DNA from: Ligula intestinalis
Taxonomy: Eukaryota; Platyhelminthes; Cestoda; Diphyllobothriidea; Diphyllobothriidae
Assembly: GCA_036362985.1 (NCBI GenBank)
Contig: JAYGXS010000002.1
Location: 90,121,265 to 90,185,264 of the forward strand
Length of the DNA: 64,000 nucleotides
Direction of reading: 5' to 3'
Within the stretch, counting starts at the first letter, position 1. Each line of letters starts with the position of its first letter. Of the stretch, positions 35,401 through 42,629 are shown one piece after another. Both the position numbers and the translations under genes were made by a program. The notes below the pieces were generated by a model that was not told where the DNA came from, ran no database searches, and worked only from the letters and a program-made list of their open reading frames with translations.

Positions 35401-37827
35401 CCACGTTGAAGATAGGTATTTTTGGTCTTACACAGTAGATTCCCCATGTCAAACAATGTTTTTTTTTATTCGAGCATATTACTTAACTAGTATCCTGGCG
35501 GCTTTCATCACACTTTTGATGAATATTAGATTAAGAAACGCACTATCCTGTCTGAGCGTGATCTGTTTTCGTTTTGGTGGGTGTCTCCACACTTAATAAT
35601 GTAATAATTATGTTCTTTTCTCCCTAATCCTTTGAAGGACCTTTTCTGGTGCCTGGGGCCGCAGTTGGTGTCCTCTTGCTGTCGCCTTCTAGCCATGGAC
35701 TACCGCAACTGGCATTCGGGTATGCCCGATCTCTGCCTGTGGAGCCCATCCCAATTAAAAGCGAAGGTATTCACGTCTACACTTAAGGCTTTTATGTTTG
35801 CCTTTCGCGCCTTGCTCTGCCCGAAACCTTTTGGGATCAAAATCTTGATCCTCGCGAATCCAAGGCGCACTCAACTTTGTTTTCTCTGATCGTCAAAAAA
35901 GGTTACGTATACAACCACGTACCTAATGTTGTTAGAAGCACCCTCATTCATCAGTAAGGTTGCATTTAATGTGGTGACTGCTTGCCAAATCGCACATGAG
36001 TCGTTATTTCATAATGGAAGACCTTCTCTACGACTGTGAATGTCAGGAAAATGCGCGTTGTCTACTTGAAGGCAGCTATATGTGGGAGAGCTCAACCTAA
36101 AATCCGTGTCGTCACAGTTCACCATGATACTGGACCTTCGGTAAGTCGTCCCTGTCGCTTACAAAGGCTAAGTTATTCGGATCAAGTACTGCGCATCGTC
36201 ACGCACCGTGAGGTACTGTTCACAACATAATTGACGTCGGTTGTTGATTTTTGATGTAATTCCTATTTGGTCACGTGGCTCAATATCGCTGGCACAATTG
36301 ATTGCCATTGCCCTCCTAGTGTTAACTCGCCCAGGCAGCCTCAGTGCAGAATATAGAGGCGGAAGATCGTTACGCTTGCTAACTGGGACACTCCTGGCTT
36401 ATGCAGCTGTCACCTGTTGCGAGAATTCCAGTCCCGTCAAACTTGAAGGTGAGACCGGGTCCCGCCGGACGATCCATAACACATACATGGACCCCATTCC
36501 TTAATGCCGCAACATGTTCTTCCATTTGCGACCACACCGGCTTTCCAACATATTTTTTTGTGCAAAACTAATGGACATCCACGTTTTGCTTCTCTCAACG
36601 AAGCGCAGACATTGACGCGCCCGCCAGCCGAGTTGAACGTGCCATCCGCTTATTGCTGTTAAGCTCATGCGTTTGTCAATAACTATTTAAACCCCTATCA
36701 CCTTGCCCTATTTTAGCTCGTGGAAGTGAAGGGACCCGGCGACAGCCTTTCATGCCAGCAAATGGTTTGGATTGACAAGCTCCTTTCTTTCGGTGCAGAC
36801 GTGGTTCTCTGCACAGTTTCAGGTGAGCACTTAAAAGGCCAGAAGTATATAAGACCCACACTGACTAATGCCTTCGGGAATACCTGGTCAGACATAATGG
36901 ACAACGATCTGCCTTGGGTTTGCGGTCTGCGCAACTGACATAAGGCGACCATGAAATTTTACAAGGAACCAACGTTCATTAGGCCGATATTTGAACTGAA
37001 ACTTCTGGGCGGCTTTTTTTGCAGGTCGAGAGCAACAGTCGTTATTCTTAGCTGAGAGCCAGCTGCTGCATTTGTCGAATGTGGGCTTAGAGAAAATAGG
37101 AGTGCACAGGCTTGCTTACTGTCATCAGACAACACATGCAACCAAGCCCCACACGGCCGGGCCTACGCGCGCGGCCTGACGTCGTTGACGTTATCTTGAC
37201 GTCATCTTGATTCTGATTGGCTAACCGATTAACACTCGTCTTTGATACCGCGCCCATTTATACAATTTAGGAGATTCCATTCAACTATACTCAACAGTTA
37301 ACCTAGACTTGGCGGAGCCTTCTATAAAACAAACTAGATAGACGTTCAGGTGATATTAGACACACAACTGGTTGCCTTCGACGGCCGGTTCAGAAATCAT
37401 TACAACTGCCTCGGCCCACGCGCGCGAATGACTCAAAAAAGTTGTCGTTAAGCGTTGTAGTGATTTGGCAAACTTCTTCGCCTAAGCCGTACGGTGGCTG
37501 CGCAAGCAAATATTTTGTCTAGCGACCAGATCACCGGGCTGAGCAGCGGAGCTCTGGTGGCGATATGCGTGCCTGCCACCGTTTGCGGCACCATACAATA
37601 ACTCAGTCGATAACAATAATGTAGTCCGAAGCCGCTATCTTTAAATGGTAAGTGCACTGACTCAAAGCATGCAGTCATGCAGAAGGTAAGCTCAATTTAG
37701 GACAAAATTTGAAGGAAGATTCAAAAATTCGTATTAACCCACTAAATTTGTTTTTTAACTTTGAAGACCAACCCAGTTTTCTTTTCTTTCAGCCATTTCG
37801 AAAAATTGCCTGGACTGCAAGCAATGA
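14337..37827 (+). CDS. FAN1: FAN1, Fanconi-associated structure-specific nuclease
   Basis: FAN1 is a nuclear 5' flap endo/exonuclease that acts in interstrand-crosslink repair. Thirteen exons join in phase: 14337-14496, 14529-14669, 14702-14900, 17059-17208, 17287-17472, 22461-22580, 22664-23213, 26641-26830, 31629-31909, 33917-34024, 35638-35766, 36717-36822, 37793-37827 (784 aa). In order they encode the conserved region before SAP (PYFVESFAFILRHL), the SAP-type DNA-binding domain (about residues 101-150), a helical TPR-like region, and the VRR-NUC nuclease. The catalytic set is Glu570 (GLHSES), Asp726 (GMPDL), Glu741 and Lys743 (VEVKGP); the Asp-Glu spacing of 15 equals that of human FAN1. 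Human FAN1 is 1017 aa; the N-terminal UBZ region is missing here, either lost or in an unseen upstream exon. Exon 5 and the last exon are the least certain. Confidence 0.9.
14529..14669 (+). CDS. FAN1: FAN1 exon 2
   Basis: Encodes EDSQKVYLTLFRRSKGFFRQ and on to LLELSNQGFLSS, matching the LYVRLFQRK...L...GFL region of FAN1. It is flanked by two 32-base introns (14497-14528 and 14670-14701). Phase 1 on both sides. Confidence 0.85.
14702..14900 (+). CDS. FAN1: FAN1 exon 3 (SAP domain)
   Basis: Encodes DEILNILDRKEVNDLAAAFK, LPLKGSKSDLICSLLKIS and the following helix, the SAP-like DNA-binding module of FAN1. Ends in phase 2 at GTAAGT. Confidence 0.88.
14901..17058 (+). other. FAN1 intron 3
   Basis: No element recognised. 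It contains an 11-base C run at 15590-15600. Confidence 0.4.
17059..17208 (+). CDS. FAN1: FAN1 exon 4
   Basis: Encodes KALGTCYCLQEAPAAVFSRS then ILLFS, matching the vertebrate LRVCKGPRAVFSRILLLFS block. The acceptor cgctttag and the donor GTAAGC keep phase 2 on both sides. Confidence 0.82.
17287..17472 (+). CDS. FAN1: FAN1 exon 5 (helical region)
   Basis: Encodes NKEKITNWADFNDVMDTVQT through KLELCQQLDHVIDLALPW. Sequence match to vertebrate FAN1 is weak, but the exon lies between two good exons, stays open, and both junctions keep phase 2. The acceptor used (ttttctcggaag) is a guess; ccttag 37 bases upstream breaks the frame. Confidence 0.6.
17962..18489. mobile_element. pogo/Tigger-like MITE with TA target-site duplication
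   Basis: The element is bounded by inverted copies of CAGTAGTCGCCGG followed by (C/T)TATTAAGCCCA: left end at 17962, right end finishing at 18489. It is flanked on both sides by TA (17960-17961 and 18490-18491). TA duplications and a CAGTAGTC start are typical of pogo/Tigger members of the Tc1/mariner superfamily. The interior repeats the gggcttaataag and ccggcgactgggctta motifs several times and encodes no transposase, so it is non-autonomous. It lies in FAN1 intron 5. Confidence 0.8.
18492..22460 (+). other. Remainder of FAN1 intron 5
   Basis: No coding exon or classified repeat was recognised. A 10-base G run sits at 20871-20880. Confidence 0.35.
22461..22580 (+). CDS. FAN1: FAN1 exon 6 (helical region)
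   Basis: Encodes FYELYALRHELDCLILLSNY then DLALERFAAKEKF, aligning in position with the paired helices (ISSAM..GNWEEAKELA) of vertebrate FAN1. Acceptor tttccctaag, donor GTAGGT, phase 2 on both sides. Confidence 0.75.
22664..23213 (+). CDS. FAN1: FAN1 exon 7 (TPR-like region and linker)
   Basis: The largest exon (550 bases). RPDLPAFLQRFSPAYLACGV matches the LP.FLRCFTVGW.YTRI block. MGSRSASRLLLRFILDEGVH corresponds to the W.RL...H..HL part. A lysine/arginine-rich segment (KSRKRKADQE) near residue 460 could be a nuclear localisation signal. Confidence 0.88.
23620..23790 (-). repeat. tRNA-derived SINE, minus orientation
   Basis: The reverse complement carries ggtttcgagtctcagc (B-box-like), then ctggggttgggtgactggct, gatgacggcc and the tail block gccagaaatgaccattgca. 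The same blocks in the same order occur in the plus-strand copies at 60000-60165 and 60300-60475. It lies in FAN1 intron 7. Confidence 0.65.
24765..25815 (+). repeat. Direct duplication (two arms) in FAN1 intron 7
   Basis: Arm one (about 24765-24900) and arm two (about 25640-25815) share ordered blocks such as gtgtttccatcc, gaccgaatgtgc/gtccgaatgtgc, gtttacgaaccca, tactgt and gcaattacccaaagcattgtttga. They are diverged but clearly collinear, about 885-895 bases apart. A SINE copy lies between them. Confidence 0.6.
25484..25625 (-). repeat. tRNA-derived SINE, minus orientation
   Basis: The reverse complement has a tRNA-like head (gtggactaatggtaaagtat, cccggattcaaatctcgag) followed by the SINE body blocks gattgggtatgactggctga and gccaggaatggccatttcag. 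Confidence 0.65.
25808..26593 (-). other. Unrecognised minus-strand open frames inside FAN1 intron 7
   Basis: Three adjacent minus-strand open frames (26593-26384, 26172-25987, 25990-25808) have a balanced, soluble-protein-like composition, for example YPSLQRAVGQAMNRLGSES and NVKGNIVRILEGIVEKRES. I recognise no family. I tried to join them by splicing, but the phases did not agree at the plausible donor and acceptor sites. They could be exons of a nested gene, a decayed transposon, or chance. Confidence 0.2.
26641..26830 (+). CDS. FAN1: FAN1 exon 8
   Basis: Encodes VRLTAPTNASS and ends with TVEDWVLRHFTQNEGFEKG, matching the VEELAL.HYR..GF..G block that leads into the nuclease domain. Acceptor tcttccttag in phase 0; donor GTATGT in phase 1. 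Confidence 0.88.
27991..28000. other. Assembly gap (10 N)
   Basis: Ten unresolved bases. The 77 bases on its left are two blocks copied exactly from 28511-28535 and 28340-28392 in swapped order, so sequence next to the gap may be misassembled. Confidence 0.95.
28001..29145 (+). pseudogene. PLE polyprotein: reverse transcriptase end and GIY-YIG endonuclease
   Basis: One open frame reads through to a stop at 29143-29145. Visible parts are YVDDTF (RT motif C), FPDIQFTMEAE and QLAFLDVLICR (following palm blocks), a KATNT block, the thumb (RALFRRVETHC), and the GIY-YIG nuclease as GVVYRI (28630 onward), NYVGETGRLLRTR with the catalytic Arg, and MAEHAAAV. The conserved ELLESWF and SINKRND blocks follow. 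The frame is intact from the gap to the stop. The upstream RT motifs (fingers and first palm) are absent, so the copy cannot be functional as assembled. Confidence 0.8.
29211..29241 (+). ncRNA. Decayed hammerhead-ribozyme-like core
   Basis: CTATGAC stands where CTGATGA is expected, followed by a GGAT/ATCC hairpin and then GAAA at 29238-29241. It lies in the PLE 3' non-coding end, just before cgtcaggcaaataaaac. Confidence 0.4.
29301..29895. other. Spacer between two PLE copies
   Basis: No recognised element. A minus-strand open frame at 29696-29244 has no family features I know. Confidence 0.3.
29902..30363 (+). pseudogene. PLE family 2 GIY-YIG endonuclease
   Basis: Open frame of 153 codons. 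From about residue 45 it shows SGVVYRIPCLNCPRNYTGHT, an HEHKLAV block with the conserved His/Glu region, VATHTYETGHEFNFAAARVI and ELLEAW..SVNRFIDL. The first 40 residues do not resemble a PLE and are probably unrelated sequence read in frame. It is 5'-truncated. Confidence 0.7.
30451..30480 (+). ncRNA. Hammerhead-ribozyme-like core, best preserved copy
   Basis: CTGATGA at 30451-30457, then a perfect five-pair hairpin TGGAT/ATCCA (30458-30462 with 30472-30476, nine-base loop), then GAAA at 30477-30480. This is the conserved hammerhead catalytic core with stem II. A short stem III could form from GCT (30481-30483) with AGT (30490-30492). I could not settle stem I or the cleavage site by eye. 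Confidence 0.6.
30655..30900 (-). repeat. tRNA-derived SINE, minus orientation
   Basis: The reverse complement contains the tRNA-like head (gtgagtcaatggttagagcg), a cgagtccgagg B-box-like block, and the body and tail blocks gtgtggttatgactggctga and ccagaaatggccattttag. Confidence 0.65.
31000..31078 (+). repeat. SINE tail fragment, plus orientation
   Basis: The blocks actgactgacgacgact, agccagaaatggccattcta and gccaatattatctgcc are the same tail as in the minus copy at 30655-30770, but inverted relative to it. The two tails form an inverted pair about 300 bases apart. Confidence 0.6.
31629..31909 (+). CDS. FAN1: FAN1 exon 9 (nuclease domain start)
   Basis: Encodes GLHSESRVFATFFGLFFYDL (catalytic Glu570 in SES) and then MRQTAPLDLFTDDFYVTRQ, matching human QAFPLDLCTDSFFTSR. 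A proline/serine-rich stretch around PPPPSSSPTRS makes the Glu-to-Asp distance about 30 residues longer than in the human enzyme (156 versus 126). Confidence 0.92.
31910..33916 (+). other. FAN1 intron 9
   Basis: No element recognised beyond scattered CCAAT-like motifs near 32810-32860. Confidence 0.35.
33917..34024 (+). CDS. FAN1: FAN1 exon 10
   Basis: Encodes LLTSVWEEHHGERCIGVSWD then LFSSASDVV, matching human [20 protein letters not shown]. Acceptor ttctttttag and donor GTGAGC, phase 0 at both ends. Confidence 0.88.
34812..35119 (+). pseudogene. Non-LTR retrotransposon C-terminal fragment (RNase H end and Cys-His motif)
   Basis: Translation gives DLPTSPRVTRCTLAQLRSGY, then LLRQYQHRLDPSIPD, the cysteine/histidine motif CPDCGVSPHDCRHLFAC, and LTPADLWLKPVEVAAFLRL. 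This is the usual end of Jockey/I-type LINE polyproteins, where the RNase H fold is followed by a C-x2-C-x6-H-x4-C type finger. Nothing upstream is recognisable, so it is a 5'-truncated relic in FAN1 intron 10. Confidence 0.65.
35638..35766 (+). CDS. FAN1: FAN1 exon 11 (VRR-NUC, catalytic Asp)
   Basis: Encodes CLGPQLVSSCCRLLAMDYRN then WHSGMPDLCLW, containing Asp726 of the GMPDL motif. Phase 0 at both ends. Confidence 0.92.
36717..36822 (+). CDS. FAN1: FAN1 exon 12 (VRR-NUC, catalytic Glu and Lys)
   Basis: Encodes LVEVKGPGDSLSCQQMVWID then KLLSFGADVVLCTV, with Glu741 and Lys743. The donor is tcag|GTGAGC. If the intron is retained the frame instead runs on to a stop at 36936-36938, which is a possible alternative C-terminus. 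Confidence 0.9.
37793..37827 (+). CDS. FAN1: FAN1 exon 13 (last coding exon, tentative)
   Basis: A strong acceptor (cttttctttcag) is followed in phase by a ten-codon tail ending in TGA at 37825-37827, and a poly-A signal lies 38 bases downstream. There is no homology to confirm such a short tail. Confidence 0.5.
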
Positions 37828-37864
37828 AAAAGTCTTTTTCAATGAGTTCGGTGTATATATCCCA

Positions 37865-37870
37865 AATAAA
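37865..37870 (+). terminator. Candidate poly-A signal of FAN1
   Basis: AATAAA 38 bases after the tentative FAN1 stop codon. The convergent EIF3J stop codon lies only about 150 bases further on. Confidence 0.4.
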
Positions 37871-38016
37871 TTTCAATCATGCTTGTATTGGTGTCAAAAG
37901 GCATCTGCGCATTTGGTTGCAAAAAGCTAAATCCGGGGCATCCAAGTTAGGTGCCGCTTATCACACGGAGGCAAACTGCAGGGTGCAATTGTCTGTACAG
38001 AGGGAATCCACTCCAG

Positions 38017-38124
38017 TTACATAAAGTCGTCAAAGTCCTCGTCGCCGCCCATGTCATAGTCATAATCGTTCTTCCGTTCAACGACGAGCTTCGTCGTTTT
38101 CCCGACCTTCTTTTTAGTTTTACC
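38017..38124 (-). CDS. EIF3J: EIF3J exon 6 and stop
   Basis: Encodes GKTKKKVGKTTKLVVERKND then YDYDMGGDEDFDDFM and TAA at 38019-38017. The basic stretch followed by an acidic Phe-Met tail is typical of the family. Confidence 0.92.
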   Translation of the reverse strand, partial: GKTKKKVGKTTKLVVERKNDYDYDMGGDEDFDDFM

Positions 38125-41100
38125 CTGGAAGGAGACAAAAATACGTTATGCAATATAAAATAGGAATGAAGTGGACCGAGGCAGAGACCGCAAAAGGGTC
38201 CAAAGAATAAAAAGAGCTGTGTGGTGACCTTTTCAAAGAAGCTCGTGAGCCGTCAGATACGCCGTCTTGCAAGCAGTGGTGGTGTTCCACTACTTGAGCA
38301 CAATAATAATTCAATCTATGCCTGCATGATTGGCTGGCTAGTAGCCGTTGTTGGATCAGGAGCCCAGCCGTAGGAGGGCCTTAATCCCGGCGGCGAAGAG
38401 TCGGAGCAGCATGGTCGTCAAAAACAGACGGAGAAGAGGGGAGATAGGTCCACCGCACGGAGATTGGTGTAGCAGACCTTGGCCGCTGAGGGCGGGTGGG
38501 AACGCAACGATGACGCGTCCACAGTCATGTACTCCGGTGGATGTTACTTAATAGTATCATTAACTCAGTCCGATTCAGTTATCACACATTTATTAAATTG
38601 CGGGATATAATATTTTTCTCGAGTCTACACGAGACTTCAGACATTTTTCTCAACGCGAACGGACAGTTGCACGTACTTCATGAATAGAAGCCTACCAGAC
38701 TTTCGTCGACATACACTGGACTATTGAAAATACATAGTTTTTTATGGATTTTCCGCCCTTCGTCTGATACGGTAACTCTTACCGGACCAACAGCTCCTTC
38801 GTATCACACCAGGATGTGGGAGTACTTAGAGTATTTTGTACGAACTATCTAATTACCAAATAACTCTGTATATTACGTCGTTTCTACTACTTTGATTTGG
38901 GTCCCGTATGCGTCCTTGTTACCGAGTCCAAACGGTTGTTATCGGGTAATGAGAAGAATTGGTGATAGTTCATTAGCTGCGACAAATTGCGTTTTTCACG
39001 TTATTATTTCGCTTACGCGACTTATTCGTTCGATCTTTCTTGTGCACTTACGGAAAAGTTTTCTGGTGTGGTTAAATGTTCACAGCGCGAGTTCTATTCC
39101 AGGTATAGGTGTGCTTGGGATTTTAACGGCTAAAGGAGACATGCGGCCTCTTCAATAATCATCGATAGTGGTCGGACTCGCGAGAATGAGCATAAGATAC
39201 TGCAGTGTAAGCCCTGTGTGCTATTTTGGAGATTACTACTTTTCCCGTTGAATCTATATGGCGCTAAAATTGGGCGTACAATATAACCGTAGGTTGGCTT
39301 CGCGTGTGTTTCAGTCATTTCAAATCAGATAAAACAGGTCACTGATAACATTGTTTAGCTTGGATGCCTTGCTGGAATTACTGTCCTCGGGTCTTGTCAG
39401 TGTGCTTACCAAAAATTTTGGTATACTTATTAGGATAAAGTATACATTAAATATCCTATTTTTACTACAGACGATTGTTTGGACGACGGAGGGCCGTCTG
39501 TGGAACTTAATTTGTAGGTAGTTGCTTGTATTCTATGTGTTTTTCAATCAATAGCGAATGCAACTTCAACTGGTTTGGACAACAAAATAACATTGTAGCA
39601 GAGCACTCTCAGTTGCTCCTTCATAGCGACAAGAAAGCTTTTCTCTACATAACCCGACATGATTTAAGGCTATTCGAGCAAAAAAATGCAACAGCGGGGT
39701 TATTGTTGAGTGACGGTAAGCTTATCGCGTTTAGTGGCTTGTGCCGATTTATGTCGGTGTTTGCAGTTTAACATTTGCCCATTCGGAGGCGATGAAGGTC
39801 GGTCAATGTTTGCTTTAGTGGCAACGTCGAGCTGGCTGGCTAGTGGCCCTTTTTGGACCAGGATTCCCGCCGGATTGGCCTCAATCCCGGCGGTGAGGAA
39901 GGAAAGTCGGAGCAGCATGGTCGCGAGGGGCTGCTGTCGTCAAAAACAGAGACGGAGAGGAGATATATCCACCGTAGGGAGGGTTGGTGTAGCAGACCTT
40001 GGCCACCGTAAGGGCTAGTGGGAACGCGGTCGAAGACGTGTCTGCGTCGAGATCTCAGTCATCGGCGAACAGGCCACAGTGGAACGCTTCCAATCGGTCT
40101 TCATGTCGATTTCCAAACGTGCTTTACAAAACGCGTTCAAACTAAGGGCTGAAGTGGGTTTGACCCTGCTCCGCTTAAGTTGCCAGGACGGAGGCTCGAG
40201 AGGTCATTATAGCGTTAGCAACGTGGGTCTGGTCACTAGTTTCAACTAAAATCAGCACAAACAGCGAACATGTGAAACCGTAATAATTATTTGGTAAACT
40301 AGGTAGGGGAATACACGCGCAATGCTGATGATGAAACACAGAAACCATTTCACAGATAGGAAGGTATGTCTGTTCTACTCGAAAAACTAGTAAATGTATG
40401 GACACAGATGACTACGATTTGCCTGGAAAAGTTCGAAACTACTTTTTGTCATATCGCCACCATTTTAAAGTATGGCAAACACTGACAAAACTCACCTAGC
40501 TTCAAAAATTAAGATTTCCAAAGCCCTTGTCAAGACGTTACAGATGTACGGAGCGAAAAAAAACAGATATTGAAGGCATTTGCACACAAGCTGACATTGA
40601 CTACGGATGCCGAAAAGTAATTTGAAGGTTCGAGCTATATTTTTTCAGCGATGGTTGACGCCGTTGACCACAAAACCAACTTGAGTGTAAATTTTGGAGT
40701 AAGTAGAGAAGGCAGCAAAAGGATTCATAATTTTATGATTTTACAACGATAAATGATTATCCAAATGCATGCACTATTTAATACGTCATGGGCAGGCAAG
40801 TTTGATTCCTATACGTCAGAGCACAGGTCGGATATAATTTACGTGCATACGTAGAATATTAGTGTGAATAAATTTGGGGCTAAGAGCAGGCCTACTTACA
40901 AACGCAATACGACTGTTTTAAGGTGCAGTAACACAAACTAAGTATAAATCTGAACCAGTATTGCACGTGCAAAGTAACTATCAGACTAAGCAGCTTACTT
41001 AAAAAAGGCTTATTAAAGTCGGCTTATGCAAAAATATAAAAATGTTACTAGCGCACAGTAAAGTACTTAGGGTAGTGATCGTCTGTTGATATTTCACACG

Positions 41101-42596
41101 GCTGCGCAGTAATTGACTCTCACACAAACAAACCCAGACGAAGTCAGATTCAAAATTGCTCCTGTTTAGTGTAGCATCAACTGCACTGACACTGAATTAG
41201 AAACAGAGCCGCAATCGTTTGTATGAAAACCTGAACAGTACCTGGTATGTGTCAAGCGTCAACGGGCTGTGTAGTTTTGCATCTGACGCTGACTCCAGCC
41301 TTCTTGACTCGTTCTCACACGGTCGAGAAGGGAGAGAGGTATAACAAGGCTATCACGATAAATTCATAAATACACAACTTGCCGTTCCTGGGATTTTCAT
41401 TCTGTTGGCATATGATTAAAATTATCGTTTGTGACGGCCCAACTGTTATGTATCAGCTGCATTTAAGCAAGAAATAAGGGCATGAAAAGCATGGCAGTGG
41501 AATACAGTAACTAGAATAACACCCTTGAAAAATACTTAGCGGTGTATGACAGAGCATAAGTATGTACCTAATGCTACGACATAGACCAAATTAGGATGGA
41601 TTGATAAAGCATAACAATCAGCGGGTAATTTAAAACGGAAAATATACATATACTGCCAACTGATGAGACGCAATAGAACGTTCTCGCGTACGACTGTGCT
41701 CACAGAACTTCAAGAGTCCCGATTATAGGTAGGACAAAGCTACAGAGCGATGTCCGCCAAGACATCTTTAAAAAAAACGTTTAGGCTGCGAGATAACTAA
41801 GCATGGATGATCCGAAGATTTTCTAAATGACAACTGACGAACGCACACAAAAGATAGAAGCATAAACAATACAAACGTAAGAGTATGTCGAAACAAAACT
41901 CACCTTAGCGAGTTTTTGCTTTTCCACTATCAGCGCACCAATGAACGTAGAAACGTCCTTAAGAGTATCGAGGTCGGCTAAAGGTGGTTAAGGAACACAA
42001 GAAAGTTACCTTCTAAAGATATCTGACGGACTAAACCTTCGAAAAGTTTGGAATAATGCGGAGATGTCTAAAGAGCCATTATGGAAAGTATGATGGTACT
42101 TCGAAGTTTCGGATTTTCTCTGATAATTTGCTCGCCAAAGTGACAAAATCCTTTTCCGTCTTTGGATCGCCCAATTTCCAGTCATCCTGTTGTGATGCGG
42201 GACCCTGCAGTCCGGTACCGAAAGAATCGGCGATCAGATCGATTTCAGCCTCTTCAGCCAGGCGTTCGCGCTCCTTTTCTGTCATTTCTCTTGGAGCTGT
42301 TTCTTCTTCGCTCTTTGGTTCATCCTGCGGAACACTTTGCTTTGTTTTGTTTTTCTTGTTCTTCTTTTTTGCTGTTTTCTGGGGGGCTTCGGGTTTTTTA
42401 GGTTCGACTTCCTCCTTCGGCTCTGCTGCTGCTGCTACATCCCAGGCGTCCTTGCAAGCATTAAGCGGAAGAATAACTTACGGGAACGTCATTTGCGTCA
42501 TCATCCCAGCTAAACAGAACTGCTTTATCAGCAGTATTTGCTTCATCTAAGAAAAAACAAAGTAATCAATATAAGTCCCTTACCCCAATCGTCCAT
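38017..42596 (-). CDS. EIF3J: Eukaryotic translation initiation factor 3 subunit J
   Basis: eIF3j is a loosely bound eIF3 subunit that sits in the 40S decoding centre and helps subunit recruitment and recycling in the cytoplasm. Six minus-strand exons join in phase: 42596-42584, 42546-42482, 42450-42100, 42067-42010, 41977-41904, 38124-38017 (222 aa including the start Met). Features are an acidic N-terminus with the FSWDDD motif (about residues 17-22) and DAWD, a lysine-rich central stretch (KTAKKKNKKNKTK), a coiled-coil-like TEKERERLAEEAEIDLIADS, the conserved FVTLASKLSEKI and YSKLFEGLVRQISLE helices, and the C-terminal acidic tail GGDEDFDDFM ending in the family-typical Phe-Met. Human eIF3j is about 258 aa. 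Four introns are 31-37 bases and the fifth is 3.8 kb. Confidence 0.93.
38331..40045 (+). repeat. Two copies of an unclassified repeat of about 200 bases in EIF3J intron 5
   Basis: Copy one lies at about 38331-38530 and copy two at about 39832-40045, in the same orientation. Shared blocks in order are tggctggctagt, gagtcggagcagcatggtcg, gtcgtcaaaaacaga, gttggtgtagcagaccttgg and gtgggaacgc. No coding function is assignable. The remainder of the intron shows nothing recognisable. Confidence 0.65.
41904..41977 (-). CDS. EIF3J: EIF3J exon 5
   Basis: Encodes DLDTLKDVSTFIGALIVEKQ then KLAK, matching IDDLKKITNSLTVLCSEKQK. Donor GTGAGT in phase 0. Confidence 0.9.
42010..42067 (-). CDS. EIF3J: EIF3J exon 4
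   Basis: Encodes TSPHYSKLFEGLVRQISLE, matching SLYYASFLEVLVRDVCISLE of human eIF3j. It lies between two 32-base introns (42068-42099 and 41978-42009). Confidence 0.9.
42100..42450 (-). CDS. EIF3J: EIF3J exon 3
   Basis: Main exon of 117 codons: an alanine/glutamate start, a lysine-rich linker, then the conserved helices LAEEAEIDLIADSFG and DFVTLASKLSEKIRNFE. Phase 0 at both ends. Confidence 0.92.
42482..42546 (-). CDS. EIF3J: EIF3J exon 2
   Basis: Encodes DEANTADKAVLFSWDDDAND then VP. FSWDDD is the eIF3j N-terminal signature region (WDAD/W-D-D-D type). Introns of 37 and 31 bases flank it. Confidence 0.85.
42584..42596 (-). CDS. EIF3J: EIF3J exon 1
   Basis: Encodes only MDDW plus one base, then the donor GTAAGG. 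This start is chosen because the next exon continues the acidic N-terminus in phase. Confidence 0.75.
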
Positions 42597-42598
42597 GC

Positions 42599-42625
42599 CC
42601 TGGGGCGAAGGAGAAAGGCCACGGG
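42599..42625 (-). promoter_or_regulatory. Candidate splice or spliced-leader acceptor before the EIF3J start
   Basis: On the minus strand a pyrimidine-rich run (cctttctccttcgccccag) ends in AG three bases before the ATG. Flatworms trans-splice a spliced leader onto many mRNAs, and this position suits such an acceptor. An ordinary 5' UTR intron acceptor is equally possible. Confidence 0.4.
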
Positions 42626-42629
42626 TCGG

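Noticed and set aside
42056..42550. 164-codon plus-strand frame over EIF3J exon 3
   Set aside because: It is the antisense shadow of EIF3J; the serine/phenylalanine-rich protein has no family match, while the minus strand encodes conserved eIF3j blocks.
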